Shown: positions 31,077-40,707, numbered from the stretch's first letter. The stretch is 51,832 bases of DNA from an uncultured Flavobacteriales bacterium (GCA_937872175.1 CALMPI010000034.1:1-51832); one strand, 5' to 3'. Program-made: numbers and translations. Notes: generated by a model not told the origin, from the letters alone.

Positions 31077-32101
31077 TGGCCGAGCTGCTGGCCATCGACG
31101 TCCATACGCACATCCTGCCGGAGCACATCCCCGATTTCGGGGCCCGCTTCGGATACAAGGGCTTCATCCACCTCGACCATCACCGCCCGGGCTGTGCTCG
31201 GATGATGATGGACGACAAGTTCTTCAGGGAGGTGCAGGCCAATTGCTGGGACCCCCTGGTGCGGCTGGATGAGTGCGACGGCCACCGCGTGCATGCCCAG
31301 GTCTTGAGCACCGTGCCCGTGATGTTCAGCTATTGGGCCCGACCGCAGGACGCGCTGGAGCTTTCCGTGTTCCTCAATGACCACATCGCCGGCATCGTGG
31401 ACCGCTGGCCGCACCGCTTCGTGGGCCTGGGCACGGTGCCCATGCAGGACAGCGCGCTGGCCGTGCAGGAGTTGGAGCGCTGCCGGTCGATCGGCCTCAG
31501 CGGCATCCAGATCGGCACCCATGTGGAGGGCGTGAACCTGGGCGACCCGCGCTTCCTGGAGGTCTTCCAGGCCTGCGAGGCCCTGGGCATGGCCGTGTTC
31601 GTGCACCCGTGGGACATGCTGGGCAAGGAGCGCATGGACAAGTACTGGCTTCCCTGGCTGGTGGGCATGCCCGCGGAGACCACCCTGGCCATCACCTCCA
31701 TGATCTTCAGCGGGCTCCTGGAGCGCTTGCCGCGCCTGCGCGTGGCCTTCGCCCACGGCGGTGGAAGCTTTCCCGCCACGCTCGGCCGCATCCAGCATGG
31801 GTTCGAGGTGCGTCCGGACCTGTGCGCGGTGGACAACCAGGTGCCGCCCAAGGACCACCTCGGCCGGTTCTGGATCGACGCCTTGGTGCACGACCCCGCC
31901 ATCCTGAAGCTCGTCGTGGACATGCTGGGCGCCGAGCGCGTGGCCCTGGGCACCGACTATCCGTTCCCCCTCGGTGAGCTGGAGCCCGGGTCCTTGATCC
32001 GCAGCATGCCTTGGGACGATGGCCGCAAGGAGATGCTGCTGAGCGGCGCCGCGCTGAGCTGGCTCGACCTGCCCCGCCAACGCTTCATGCAAGGCGGCTA
32101 G
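31076..32101 (+). CDS. nbaD: Aminocarboxymuconate-semialdehyde decarboxylase (ACMSD)
   Basis: 341 residues of an amidohydrolase-fold decarboxylase. The metal-binding H10-x-H12 (AIDVHTHILPEH), a later VFVHPWDM histidine, AFAHGGGSFP and the LGTDYPFPLGE aspartate are present, as are RMMMDDKFFREVQ and the LERLPRLRVAF signature. It converts 2-amino-3-carboxymuconate semialdehyde to 2-aminomuconate semialdehyde, the step that diverts the route away from NAD synthesis. Its stop TAG overlaps the stop of the convergent gene at 32098 within a CTAG palindrome. Confidence 0.95.
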   Translation: MAELLAIDVHTHILPEHIPDFGARFGYKGFIHLDHHRPGCARMMMDDKFFREVQANCWDPLVRLDECDGHRVHAQVLSTVPVMFSYWARPQDALELSVFLNDHIAGIVDRWPHRFVGLGTVPMQDSALAVQELERCRSIGLSGIQIGTHVEGVNLGDPRFLEVFQACEALGMAVFVHPWDMLGKERMDKYWLPWLVGMPAETTLAITSMIFSGLLERLPRLRVAFAHGGGSFPATLGRIQHGFEVRPDLCAVDNQVPPKDHLGRFWIDALVHDPAILKLVVDMLGAERVALGTDYPFPLGELEPGSLIRSMPWDDGRKEMLLSGAALSWLDLPRQRFMQGG

Positions 32102-35100
32102 CGCACCAGGTTCACGTGCCCGTACAGGATGTGGTCCTCGCCGTTCAGTTCGGTGTAGTCCACCCGCCAGACGTAGGTGTCGATCGGTGAGCCCACCCCC
32201 TTGTAGGTGCCGTCCCAGCGTCCGGTCAGCACGTCCGTCTCGAAGATCATCTCGCCCCAGCGGTTGAACACCATCATCCGGAAGGTGTCGATCTCCTTGC
32301 CCAGCGCGAAGAAGGTGTCGTTGATCCCGTCCTCGTTGGGCGTGAAGGTGTTCGGCACGTACAGCGCACCGTCGATGATCACCAGCACCTGGTCCGTGGC
32401 CACGCATCCGTTCAGGTCCGTCAGCTGCACGGTGTACAGCGTACTCGACTCGGGTCGCACGGTGAGCAGCGCACCGTTGGTCTGTTCCACGAAGAGCTCC
32501 GGGCTCCAGATGAAGGCCCCCTCCCCGGTGGCCGCCAGGGTGGTGGCATCGCCGTAGTCGATGGACACATCGGGGCCCGCGTCCACCACGGGTTGCGGCA
32601 GCAGGTCGATGGACACCTGGGCCGTGTCACTGCAGCCGTAGGCATCCGTGGAGATCACGGTGAAGACCGTTGGCGCTCCGACCATGGCGATGGGGGTGGC
32701 GCTGGTGTCGTTGTCCAGGCCCTGTGAGGGGTTCCATACGTAGCTCACCCCGCCGCTGGCGAAGAGCGGCACCGGCGCGTTGGGGCACACCAGGGTGTCC
32801 GGCCAGGCATCGGCCATCGGCACCACCACCAGCACGGTCACCGTGTCCGGTGTGGTGCCGCAGGTGTTGCTCACCAGCACCACGTAGTCCGTGGTGGTCG
32901 GCGGGGTCACCACCGGATCGGGAACAGTGAGCGTGGTGAGGCCGGGTGCCGGCACCCACGCATAGCTGTCGCCGCCGCTCACCTGAAGCTGCACACTGCC
33001 GCCTATGCACACCGCCGTGTCCGCGGAGACCGGGTCGGGCGGGGTGAACTGCACCACCACCAGCACCGAATCCACGCCCACGCAACCATCGGCCGTCACG
33101 ATGGTGATGGTGAAAAGCGTGGTGTCCGGCGGGGAGGCCAGCGGTGTGGGGCTCGTGGGGTCGTTCACGAAGCCGGCCGGGCTCCAGCTGTAGGTGGCGC
33201 CTCCGCCCGCGCTGATGGTCACTGCATCACCCGCGCACATCACCACGTCGGGCCCGGCGAAACCGGAGGGGTCGTCCACCACCACGTCCACGAAGGCGGT
33301 GTCCGTGCCGCATTGGTCGGTCACCAGCACCTGATAGGTGGTGGTGACCACCGGGGTGCATACCGGGTCGGGCACGGTGGTGCTGTTGAGCCCTGTGCCG
33401 GGGCTCCATTGGTAGCTGGTGCCTCCGCTGGCCTGAAGCTGGACGCTGGACCCTGCGCACACCGCCGGCACGCTGTCCACTGCGGCGTCCAGCGGATCCA
33501 CCACCTCGATGGTCACGTAGGCCGTGTCCGGCGGCGTGCAGTCCAGGCTGTCCTCCAGCACCATCATCACCGTGTAGGTACCCGGGGCCCCGTAGGCGTG
33601 CGTCGGCTCGAAATCGGTGCTGGTGGCGCCGTCGCCGAAGTACCAGGTGTAGGTATTGCCGCCATTGCTGAGGTTGGCGAACTGCGCGGTTCCCGGATGG
33701 CACACGTACTGTGGGCCGTCGATGGCGATCACCGCCAGGGTCTGCGAGAGCGCGAACTTGAACACGCCCAGGTTGCAGTTCGGGTTGTTGTTCGTGTTGC
33801 TCCACGCGCCTGGAGTGGTGGGGAAGTCGCTGTTGCCGCCGCAGCCCGCGCATACCGCCTGGTACACGTTGCCGTTCTTGTCGAAGCGGCTGGTGCCGCC
33901 GTCCACGTGCTCGGAGCTGAGGTTGCCGCCGAAGAAGGTGGCGTAGTTGAGACCGATGGCATCGGGCTCCAGCACCATCAGATGGAAGTCACTGCCGTCC
34001 GTGCTGGTCTGGAACGCGCCCGGGGTGGTGGGCAGGCCGGTGGTGGTGCTGGTGTTCGGCACGCCGTTGTTGTTCACCGCGCCGCCCCAGCCGGAGAAGT
34101 AGATCTGCCCGCAGTCGCTCACCAGGAAGGCCGATGGTGCGATGTCCTCCGTGCCACTGCCGTTGCCGATGCGCGTGCTCCACAGCGATGCGCTGAGCGC
34201 ATGGTCGAACTTGTGGATGAACTGGCTGCTGCCGGGGTTGGCGTATTTCCCAGGGGTCACCGGGTAATTGCCCCGCGTCTGCCCTACCACATACACCTCG
34301 TCGTCCGTGTCCAGCTGCACGAAGTAGCTCTGGTCGTAGGCGGCGGTGCCCAGGTAGGTGGAGCCCAGGAGCGCGCTGCCGGCCGCATTGTAGCGCATGA
34401 TGTAGCCGTCCACGCTGCCGTTGTGGCTTGCGTCGTAGGGGGTGCCGGCCATCGGCAGGTCCGTGCTGGTGGTGCCCCCGGTGACGTACACCTCGCCATT
34501 GCTGTCGAACTGCACGCCGAACGCGCTGTCGTCCCCGGTGCCGCCCACGTAGGTGGCCCACAGCAGGGTGGTGAGGCCGGCGTTGAGGCGGAACACGTAG
34601 CCGTCCTGCTGACCGCCCCCGAAGGCCGCCTGCGGAGCTCCGGGCGTGACGGGAAGCCCGGTCGTTTCGGTGCTGGTGGCCACCACCGGGTTCCCATTGG
34701 GATCCAGGGCGATCTCGCCCCGGAACGAATCGCCGTAGTTGTACGCCAGGGCACCGTCGTTGTTGATGCCATCGGCCCCAGTACCGCCCACGTAGGTCGA
34801 GCCCAGCAACGCGTTGCCGGCTGCGCTCAACCGCGCCACGAAGGCGTCCACCCCCAGGAAGTGGTTGTACCCATAGCCGATGGTGAAGTTGAGCGAGGGG
34901 CCTCCACCGAAGCTGTTGTCGAAGCAACCCGCCGTGGTGGGAAAGTCGCTGGAGCCCGTGCTGCCCAGCACGAACAGCTCGCCCGCATCGTTCACCACCA
35001 GGCTGTGCGGCGATTCGTTCTGCCCACCGCCCAGGTAGGTGCTCCACAACAGCGTGCTGCCGGTGGCGTCCCACTTGCTGATGCCCACGTCGATGGTGCC

Positions 35101-35958
35101 ACCGGACAGGTTGGTCTGAAGCGCACCCACCGTCACCGGGTAGCCGAAGCCGAACACGATGCCGCCCCCGTACAGGTTGCCCGCCGCATCGTAAGTGGCG
35201 GTGAAACCGAAGTTGTCCGCCGTGCTGCCCGAGTAGCTGGCGAAGGTGAGCGTGGGGTCGATGACCAGCAGGCCGTGATCGTCGTACTCGTCCGGCAGCT
35301 CGAAGCCGAGCCGGTCACCCTCCAGCCGGTAGTGGCAGGCGATGGCCCCGCTGGGCCCGAAGGCGATGGGCGCTTCCTCCACCACCGTGCCCGCCGTGGT
35401 GCGCACCACCAGCCGGCCTTGTTCGAGCAGTAGCGCGTCCTGCCCGCTGTAGCGCATGCGGATCCGCCCCGGGTCGACGCCGGGCTGTACAAGCAGGTCG
35501 TACTTCAGGCCCTTGCTGCCATCCACGCGCAGGTCGATGCCCGGGTAGATGCCCCTGACCCGGACCTCCCGATACACCCCGCAATCCGCGCCCCAGCGCG
35601 ACGGGTCGTTGCCGATGAAGTGGTTCTCGCGATGGCCCAGCACCTGTCGGCCCTCACCCACACCGCCCGAAGCCCCCTCGAAGGTCACCCGGTAGGCATG
35701 CTCGCGATACGGGGTGTCGGGGTGGCCGTGCCCTTCCTCGGTATGCCCATGCCGGTGCCGGGCACCGCCTTCGGCCAGCACGAACGTGAGGGCGCCGCGC
35801 TCCACGAAGAGGGCGCCGCCGGGGATATGGGCCCGATAGAGCACCTGCGAGGGCCACTGGCCGCGGTTCTCCGTGAAGGTGACCCCGCTGGACCCCTGTA
35901 CGCCGATGGCGAGCAGCAGGCCGAAGGCCAGGCCGATGGACCGGTGGGAGGGGTGCAC
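32098..35958 (-). CDS. Large SBBP/PKD protein with gliding-motility T9SS type B tail
   Basis: 1,286 residues, GTG start at 35958 with leader HPSHRSIGLAFGLLLAIGVQ. Order: DUF7948-type N-terminal domain (FTENRGQWPSQVLYRAHIPG … LLVIDPTLTFASYSGS), seven or so SBBP beta-propeller repeats (LLWSTYLGGGQNES; LGSTYVGGTGADG), a PKD domain (NTYTWYFGDGATSTDFEPTH), and at least four Ig-like repeats (VCAGSSVQLQASGGTSYQWS and relatives). The C-terminal 85 residues (VPNTFTPNEDGINDTFFALG … FNRWGEMIFET … GRWDGTYKG) are the gliding-motility-associated domain that marks T9SS type B cargo. It is therefore exported and probably an adhesin or surface structural protein. Confidence 0.92.
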   Translation of the reverse strand: MHPSHRSIGLAFGLLLAIGVQGSSGVTFTENRGQWPSQVLYRAHIPGGALFVERGALTFVLAEGGARHRHGHTEEGHGHPDTPYREHAYRVTFEGASGGVGEGRQVLGHRENHFIGNDPSRWGADCGVYREVRVRGIYPGIDLRVDGSKGLKYDLLVQPGVDPGRIRMRYSGQDALLLEQGRLVVRTTAGTVVEEAPIAFGPSGAIACHYRLEGDRLGFELPDEYDDHGLLVIDPTLTFASYSGSTADNFGFTATYDAAGNLYGGGIVFGFGYPVTVGALQTNLSGGTIDVGISKWDATGSTLLWSTYLGGGQNESPHSLVVNDAGELFVLGSTGSSDFPTTAGCFDNSFGGGPSLNFTIGYGYNHFLGVDAFVARLSAAGNALLGSTYVGGTGADGINNDGALAYNYGDSFRGEIALDPNGNPVVATSTETTGLPVTPGAPQAAFGGGQQDGYVFRLNAGLTTLLWATYVGGTGDDSAFGVQFDSNGEVYVTGGTTSTDLPMAGTPYDASHNGSVDGYIMRYNAAGSALLGSTYLGTAAYDQSYFVQLDTDDEVYVVGQTRGNYPVTPGKYANPGSSQFIHKFDHALSASLWSTRIGNGSGTEDIAPSAFLVSDCGQIYFSGWGGAVNNNGVPNTSTTTGLPTTPGAFQTSTDGSDFHLMVLEPDAIGLNYATFFGGNLSSEHVDGGTSRFDKNGNVYQAVCAGCGGNSDFPTTPGAWSNTNNNPNCNLGVFKFALSQTLAVIAIDGPQYVCHPGTAQFANLSNGGNTYTWYFGDGATSTDFEPTHAYGAPGTYTVMMVLEDSLDCTPPDTAYVTIEVVDPLDAAVDSVPAVCAGSSVQLQASGGTSYQWSPGTGLNSTTVPDPVCTPVVTTTYQVLVTDQCGTDTAFVDVVVDDPSGFAGPDVVMCAGDAVTISAGGGATYSWSPAGFVNDPTSPTPLASPPDTTLFTITIVTADGCVGVDSVLVVVQFTPPDPVSADTAVCIGGSVQLQVSGGDSYAWVPAPGLTTLTVPDPVVTPPTTTDYVVLVSNTCGTTPDTVTVLVVVPMADAWPDTLVCPNAPVPLFASGGVSYVWNPSQGLDNDTSATPIAMVGAPTVFTVISTDAYGCSDTAQVSIDLLPQPVVDAGPDVSIDYGDATTLAATGEGAFIWSPELFVEQTNGALLTVRPESSTLYTVQLTDLNGCVATDQVLVIIDGALYVPNTFTPNEDGINDTFFALGKEIDTFRMMVFNRWGEMIFETDVLTGRWDGTYKGVGSPIDTYVWRVDYTELNGEDHILYGHVNLVR

Positions 35959-35963
35959 GTCGT

Positions 35964-35971
35964 CGAAATTA
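35964..35971 (-). promoter_or_regulatory. -7 box TAATTTCG
   Basis: Leftward TAATTTCG ends five bases before the GTG at 35958, supporting that start and a leaderless message. Confidence 0.5.
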
Positions 35972-36058
35972 CGCTGGGTAGACAGGCCCTGGGCCCCGGA
36001 AGTTGCTTGGAACGGGCAGGGGAGGCGATGGAACGGGAAGCGGCCGGACAGGGCGGCG

Positions 36059-36066
36059 TACCTTTG
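36059..36066 (+). promoter_or_regulatory. -7 box TACCTTTG for the PurF-like gene
   Basis: An exact TAnnTTTG match, 34 bases before the ATG at 36101. It is the strongest promoter match in the middle of the window. Confidence 0.6.
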
Positions 36067-36100
36067 CGCTCCGGTCCCTCTCCCGGCCGGCCCGCCGTCG

Positions 36101-38002
36101 ATGAGCGACGTCCTCCAGCACGAGTGCGGCATCGCGCTCATCCGCCTCCGCAAGCCGCTGGCGCACTACACCGAACGCCACGGAACCCCGTTCTACGGCC
36201 TGCAGCGCATGTTCCTCCTCATGGAGAAGCAGCACAACCGCGGCCAGGACGGTGCAGGGGTGGCGTCGATCAAGTTGGACCCCCTGCCCGGCACACCCTA
36301 CATCGACCGCGAACGCAGCACCGACAAGCAGGCCATCCAGAAGATCTTCGGCCGCGTCCAGAAAGGACATGAGGATGCCCTGCGGCTGGCGGGCGCCCGG
36401 CCCGATGACACGGAATGGCTGAAGGCGCATGTGCCCTTCCTGGGCGAGGTGCTCCTGGGCCATCTGCGCTACGCCACCTTCGGCCGCGACAGCCTGGAGA
36501 ACTGCCATCCCCGCCGCCGCCTCAACAACTGGATCACCCGCAACCTGGTGGTGGCCGGCAACTTCAACATGACCAACGTGGACGAGCTGTTCAACCTGCT
36601 CGTCAGCATCGGCCAGCATCCGAAGGAGCGCAGCGACACCATGACCGTGCTGGAGAAGATCGGTCACTTCCTCGACGTGGAGAACGACCGCATTGCGCAG
36701 ATCCACCGGCAGCTCGGCTACAACGACCGGCAGATCACGCAGGTGATCGCCGAAAAGCTCGATGTGCGGCAGATCCTGGTGAACAGCGCGCTGGACTTCG
36801 ACGGCGGCTATGCGCTGGCCGGCATGATCGGCCACGGTGACGCCTTCGTGCTGCGCGATCCCAACGGCATCCGCCCCGCGTTCTGGTACGCCGACGAGGA
36901 CGTGGTGGTGGTGGCCAGCGAACGCCCCGCCATCCAGACCGCGTTCCACGTGCCCACCGAGGCCGTTCATGAGCTCACCCCCGGGCACGCCCTCATCATC
37001 CGGAAGGACGGCAGCTACGGCGAGCACCTGGTGCGGGAGCCCCGCGAGAAGCGCTCGTGCTCCTTCGAGCGGATCTACTTCAGCCGCGGGAGCGACCGCG
37101 ACGTGTATCAGGAACGGATCGCCCTGGGCCGCTCGCTCTGCCCGGCGATCCTGGAGGCCGTGGACCACGACCTGGAACACACCGTGCTCTCCTTCATCCC
37201 CAACACCGCCGAAGTGGCCTGCTTCGGCATGGTGCGCGGTCTGGAGAGCGAACTCGACCGCATCAAGGCGCGCCGCATCCTGGAGCTTGGCCCCGCGCCC
37301 GATCCCGACGCGCTGGCCCGCATCCTCGCCCTGCGGCCGCGCATGGAGAAGGTGGCCATCAAGGACGCGAAACTGCGCACCTTCATCACCGGCGATGACG
37401 CCCGCGACGACCTCGTGGCGCACGTGTACGACATCACCTATGGCACGGTACGCCCCGGTGAGGATAGCCTGGTGGTGCTGGACGACAGCATCGTGCGCGG
37501 CACCACCCTGCGGCAGAGCATCCTGCGCATGCTGGACCGGCTTGGCCCGCGGCGCATCGTGGTGGCCAGCAGCGCCCCGCAGATCCGCTACCCCGATTGC
37601 TACGGGATCGACATGGCCAAGCTCGGCGACCTCGTGGCCTTCCAGGCGGCCATCGCCCTGCTGAAGGAGACCAAGCAGGAGAACATCATCGACGATGTGT
37701 ACGAGCGCTGCATGGCCGATGTGGACAAACCGCTCGGCAGCATGGTGAACCATGTGAAGGACATCTACCGCCCCTTCAGCGCCGACCGCATCAGCGCCAA
37801 GATCACCGAGCTGCTCACCCCTCCGGGCATCAACGCCGAGGTGCGCATCCTGTTCCAGACCATCGAGGGCCTTCATGCGGCCTGCCCGGGGCACCTGGGC
37901 GATTGGTACTTCACCGGCGATTACCCCACGCCCGGCGGCGACCGCGTGGCCCTGCGCGCCTTCATCAACTGGCGCCAGGGCAAGAACGTCCGCGCCTACT
38001 GA
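36101..38002 (+). CDS. PurF-like amidophosphoribosyltransferase, long form
   Basis: 633 residues. The class II glutamine amidotransferase begins at C9 (MSDVLQHECGIALIRL), so removal of eight residues would expose the nucleophile. NRGQDGAGV, RYATFGRDSLENCHP, NFNMTNVDELF and DGGYALAGMIG follow the PurF layout. The PRPP loop VVLDDSIVRGTTLRQSILRM is at about 465-484. Normal PurF is about 460-510 residues; the extra length is mostly in the linker and C-terminal region. A second, longer PurF-like protein is known in Bacteroidota beside true PurF. It probably makes phosphoribosylamine, but a specialised role cannot be excluded. Confidence 0.85.
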   Translation: MSDVLQHECGIALIRLRKPLAHYTERHGTPFYGLQRMFLLMEKQHNRGQDGAGVASIKLDPLPGTPYIDRERSTDKQAIQKIFGRVQKGHEDALRLAGARPDDTEWLKAHVPFLGEVLLGHLRYATFGRDSLENCHPRRRLNNWITRNLVVAGNFNMTNVDELFNLLVSIGQHPKERSDTMTVLEKIGHFLDVENDRIAQIHRQLGYNDRQITQVIAEKLDVRQILVNSALDFDGGYALAGMIGHGDAFVLRDPNGIRPAFWYADEDVVVVASERPAIQTAFHVPTEAVHELTPGHALIIRKDGSYGEHLVREPREKRSCSFERIYFSRGSDRDVYQERIALGRSLCPAILEAVDHDLEHTVLSFIPNTAEVACFGMVRGLESELDRIKARRILELGPAPDPDALARILALRPRMEKVAIKDAKLRTFITGDDARDDLVAHVYDITYGTVRPGEDSLVVLDDSIVRGTTLRQSILRMLDRLGPRRIVVASSAPQIRYPDCYGIDMAKLGDLVAFQAAIALLKETKQENIIDDVYERCMADVDKPLGSMVNHVKDIYRPFSADRISAKITELLTPPGINAEVRILFQTIEGLHAACPGHLGDWYFTGDYPTPGGDRVALRAFINWRQGKNVRAY

Positions 38003-38005
38003 CCC

Positions 38006-40177
38006 TCACCGCCGCTCGATCCGCCCGCGTTTTTCCAGTCGCTGGCGTTCCTCCGCCGGCAGCTCGAGCACCGCATCGCCGTGCAGCACGATGCGCGATG
38101 ACCGGTCGAGCTGCACGCGTGCGCCGGGCTCCAGCCGCAGCGTCGCGCCGGGGAGCACGTGCAGCTCGCTGGCCCGCACCAGTTCCAGCGATGCCGAGGA
38201 CCGCACGAGCAGGGTGGCTCCCGTGGCCACCACGAAGCGCGTCGGTGCGCTGAACCAGGTGCGGCCGTCGGCCTCCTCGGGACGGTCCACGCGGGTGGGC
38301 GTTACCGAGCGGTCGAACAGCAGGCGGGCGCCCGCCTCCACGCTCAGGCCCACGCCGCCGCGTCCGCGCAAGGGCGGTAGCACGATGCTGTCCGCGCACC
38401 AGCGCACCTCCCGGTCCACCACGTTGTCGTCGGTGCGCACGCGCACGGTGGCCGCACCATCCGCCGCCTGGGCGAGCAGCTCCACGCGCAGCCCGTTCAG
38501 CACCACCAGCCGCGCATCGGGCGCCCGGCCTTGGTGCAGGGCCTTGCCTCCGGCGCTCACCAGCGTCATCACGTTGGCGGTGCCGGGGTTGGTGGCCAGG
38601 CCAAGCGCACGGTTCCCGTTCATGCGAAAGGCGTGCTCCGGCCGGCCGAAGAACACGGCTTCTCCCGTGGTGCGGCCGTCCACGATGCGGGTGCCGGGGA
38701 TGTAGTGCTCGCGGCGGTCGAGCCGGCCGTCGCCGTTGCGATCGTACACCGGAAGCTCCAGCTCGTGGCCGCCGCTCAAGGGGTTCGCATCGCGGCTGTC
38801 GGCGAAGAAGGGCATGCTGCGGCCCCCGCGGAACGGACAATCCGTGGGCAGCGTATCGCCGCGCAGCCGCAGATCGTGCAGGCCGGTGGCGGGCACCGGT
38901 CGCAGGTAGTCGGCATGGCCCTGATAGGTGTCCTTGCCGGCGCGTTCCTCGTGCGCCACCTGCACCATCGCGAACAGCCCGGGCTCCACCGGGGTGATGC
39001 AGCGGTCGTCCGCCTCCCAGTGGAAGCGGTCCGTGGGGCTGCCGTTCCGAGCAAAGCCTTGGTGGTTCTCCAGCCACAGCCATTGCGGGTGTACATCCGC
39101 GGGCAGGTAGGGCAGCTTGATCCGCAGCGCATCACCGCTGGTCACGAAGTCGCGCAGCACGAACACACCAGTATCGCCTTCGACCGGGTCCAGGTCGCCA
39201 TCGGCCCAGCGCCCGTCGGTCGTGCGGGCGTTGATGCGGTGCGGTGCTCCATCGGCCCGCCAGCCGAGCCGGTCGCGGTCCCACCCGCTGCAGGTGAGCA
39301 GGGCGCTGCTGGCCGCCCCCATCATGCTGTGGCCGCCCTGCAGGGCGATGAAATGGCTCTGGAACTGGGCCGCGTTGCCGCCGCCGCTGTGGAAGTTATT
39401 GCCCCCCAGCAGCAGGTGGTTGAACTCGTGCTTGAGGATCTCGAAGGGCAGGGCGTTCATGCCACCGAACCGGCTCTGGGTGTCGCTCTCGTAGCCGTAC
39501 AAGGCACCGCTGCTGCCCGGGTCCGTGCTGCCCTGGCCGTGGGTCAGGCTGCTGTTGCGCAGGATCAGCATCACGTGGTCGTAGCTGTGCGGGCCGTCCG
39601 GACCGGCCTCCTTGGCCACGCCAGGCGTGCGCCCGTCCTTCCAGAGGTCGAAGTCCGACACGGACAGGCGGTGCGCCGTGCGCAGGGCGCCCAGCTTGTT
39701 CGCTTCGGCCACCGCGGCCTTGCTGAGGTCGTTGGCGTTGCGCAGGTCGCCATGCTCGCTCTGACGCAGGCGCAGCAGCTGGTCCACATGGTCGCCCAGC
39801 ACCGTGTAGCGGCCCAGGCTGATGTCGTGGTAGTAGCGGGTCACCATCGCCTTGGGCACCGGCAGCGGATGCGGGTCGAAGACCTCGTCCTTCCACAGCG
39901 GCAGGCGGCCCTTCGGCCAGTGCGCGGCCCCGTCGGGCTGCGGGTCGCGTGCGGGGTCCTTGTCGTACACCACCTCGGCGAAGAGCACCAGCACGCGCAA
40001 CGTGCCATGCGGGCTCAGGTACCAGCCATGTTCACTGCGGATGCGCGCGGTATCGGGCGATCCGCTGGTCGGCGCCGCACCGGGCGCCACCGGCGAACCA
40101 GCGGCATTGCGCGGAACACCCTGTGCGAACACCGAGATGCACGAACAGACGTAGAAGGACAGCAGGCTGGTCCGCAT
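38006..40177 (-). CDS. Secreted HEXXH metallopeptidase (M6-like)
   Basis: 723 residues with a signal peptide (LLSFYVCSCISVFAQG). The region RVLVLFAEVVYDKDPARDPQ and RYYHDISLGRYTVLG opens an M6-like peptidase. The zinc site is HEFNH (ILKHEFNHLLLGGNN) at about 272-276, followed by SMMGAASSALLTCSGWDRDR (Met-turn-like MMG, then a W-D-R-L-G-W stretch). A beta-rich tail follows (about 620-723: LVRASELHVLPGATLRLEPG). No T9SS sorting domain was recognised, though the tail could carry another signal. The gene starts 17 bases after the DUF2480 gene, so it may be read through from the suf operon. Confidence 0.8.
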   Translation of the reverse strand: MRTSLLSFYVCSCISVFAQGVPRNAAGSPVAPGAAPTSGSPDTARIRSEHGWYLSPHGTLRVLVLFAEVVYDKDPARDPQPDGAAHWPKGRLPLWKDEVFDPHPLPVPKAMVTRYYHDISLGRYTVLGDHVDQLLRLRQSEHGDLRNANDLSKAAVAEANKLGALRTAHRLSVSDFDLWKDGRTPGVAKEAGPDGPHSYDHVMLILRNSSLTHGQGSTDPGSSGALYGYESDTQSRFGGMNALPFEILKHEFNHLLLGGNNFHSGGGNAAQFQSHFIALQGGHSMMGAASSALLTCSGWDRDRLGWRADGAPHRINARTTDGRWADGDLDPVEGDTGVFVLRDFVTSGDALRIKLPYLPADVHPQWLWLENHQGFARNGSPTDRFHWEADDRCITPVEPGLFAMVQVAHEERAGKDTYQGHADYLRPVPATGLHDLRLRGDTLPTDCPFRGGRSMPFFADSRDANPLSGGHELELPVYDRNGDGRLDRREHYIPGTRIVDGRTTGEAVFFGRPEHAFRMNGNRALGLATNPGTANVMTLVSAGGKALHQGRAPDARLVVLNGLRVELLAQAADGAATVRVRTDDNVVDREVRWCADSIVLPPLRGRGGVGLSVEAGARLLFDRSVTPTRVDRPEEADGRTWFSAPTRFVVATGATLLVRSSASLELVRASELHVLPGATLRLEPGARVQLDRSSRIVLHGDAVLELPAEERQRLEKRGRIERR

Positions 40178-40194
40178 GCCCGTGAAGATACGCC

Positions 40195-40707
40195 CTACCC
40201 CTTCGGCGCCTTGTACAGCGGCACCGTGCTGCACGGCTCGCCGAACATCAGGCTCTTCACCACGGGCAGCAGCTTCGCGCTCAGCTCCACGTAGGCGTTC
40301 AGCGGCACTGGCAGCTTGCTGCAGCCCTTCACCACCACGCGGGCATTGCGGTAGGGCTCCACATCCAGCTGTTGCACGAAGTGGGTGAACACGGCGCGCT
40401 CCAGTTGGTCCGCATCGCCCTGCGTGACGAAGGCCGCGTGCGGCTGCAGGTGCGTGGCCACCAGCATGAAGGCCCAGGTGGGCACGATGGCATCGGCGCT
40501 GCAATGCACGCTCACCAGCATGTCCGCGTACTGCGACCAGTCGTGCTCCTTGCAGAAGGCGCGCAGGTCATCCTCCTTGAGGGCGATCTCCTGCCATAGC
40601 AACGGTTTCAGGTCGAAGACCACGCGGTCGCCCTGGGGGTACAGCTCTTCCAGGTCGAGGGTGATGATGCCGGAGGAGGCGACTTTGTTGATGATGGGTT
40701 CTGACAT
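40195..40707 (-). CDS. DUF2480 family protein
   Basis: 170 residues, start MSEPIINKVASSGIITLDLE. Marks of the family are LYPQGDRVVFDLKPLLWQEI, REDL/ALKEDDLRAFCKEHDW, VSVHCSADAIVPTWAFMLVA and VVVKGCSKLPVPLNAYVELS. The function is unknown, but in Bacteroidota it regularly closes the suf operon, as here. Cys residues in VHCSAD and KGCS are conserved-looking and could contact a cluster. No transmembrane or signal segment is seen, so it acts in the cytoplasm. Confidence 0.85.
   Translation of the reverse strand: MSEPIINKVASSGIITLDLEELYPQGDRVVFDLKPLLWQEIALKEDDLRAFCKEHDWSQYADMLVSVHCSADAIVPTWAFMLVATHLQPHAAFVTQGDADQLERAVFTHFVQQLDVEPYRNARVVVKGCSKLPVPLNAYVELSAKLLPVVKSLMFGEPCSTVPLYKAPKG

Noticed and set aside
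33313..35433. 706-codon rightward frame
   Set aside because: Antisense to the SBBP/PKD protein, with no signal peptide or domain.
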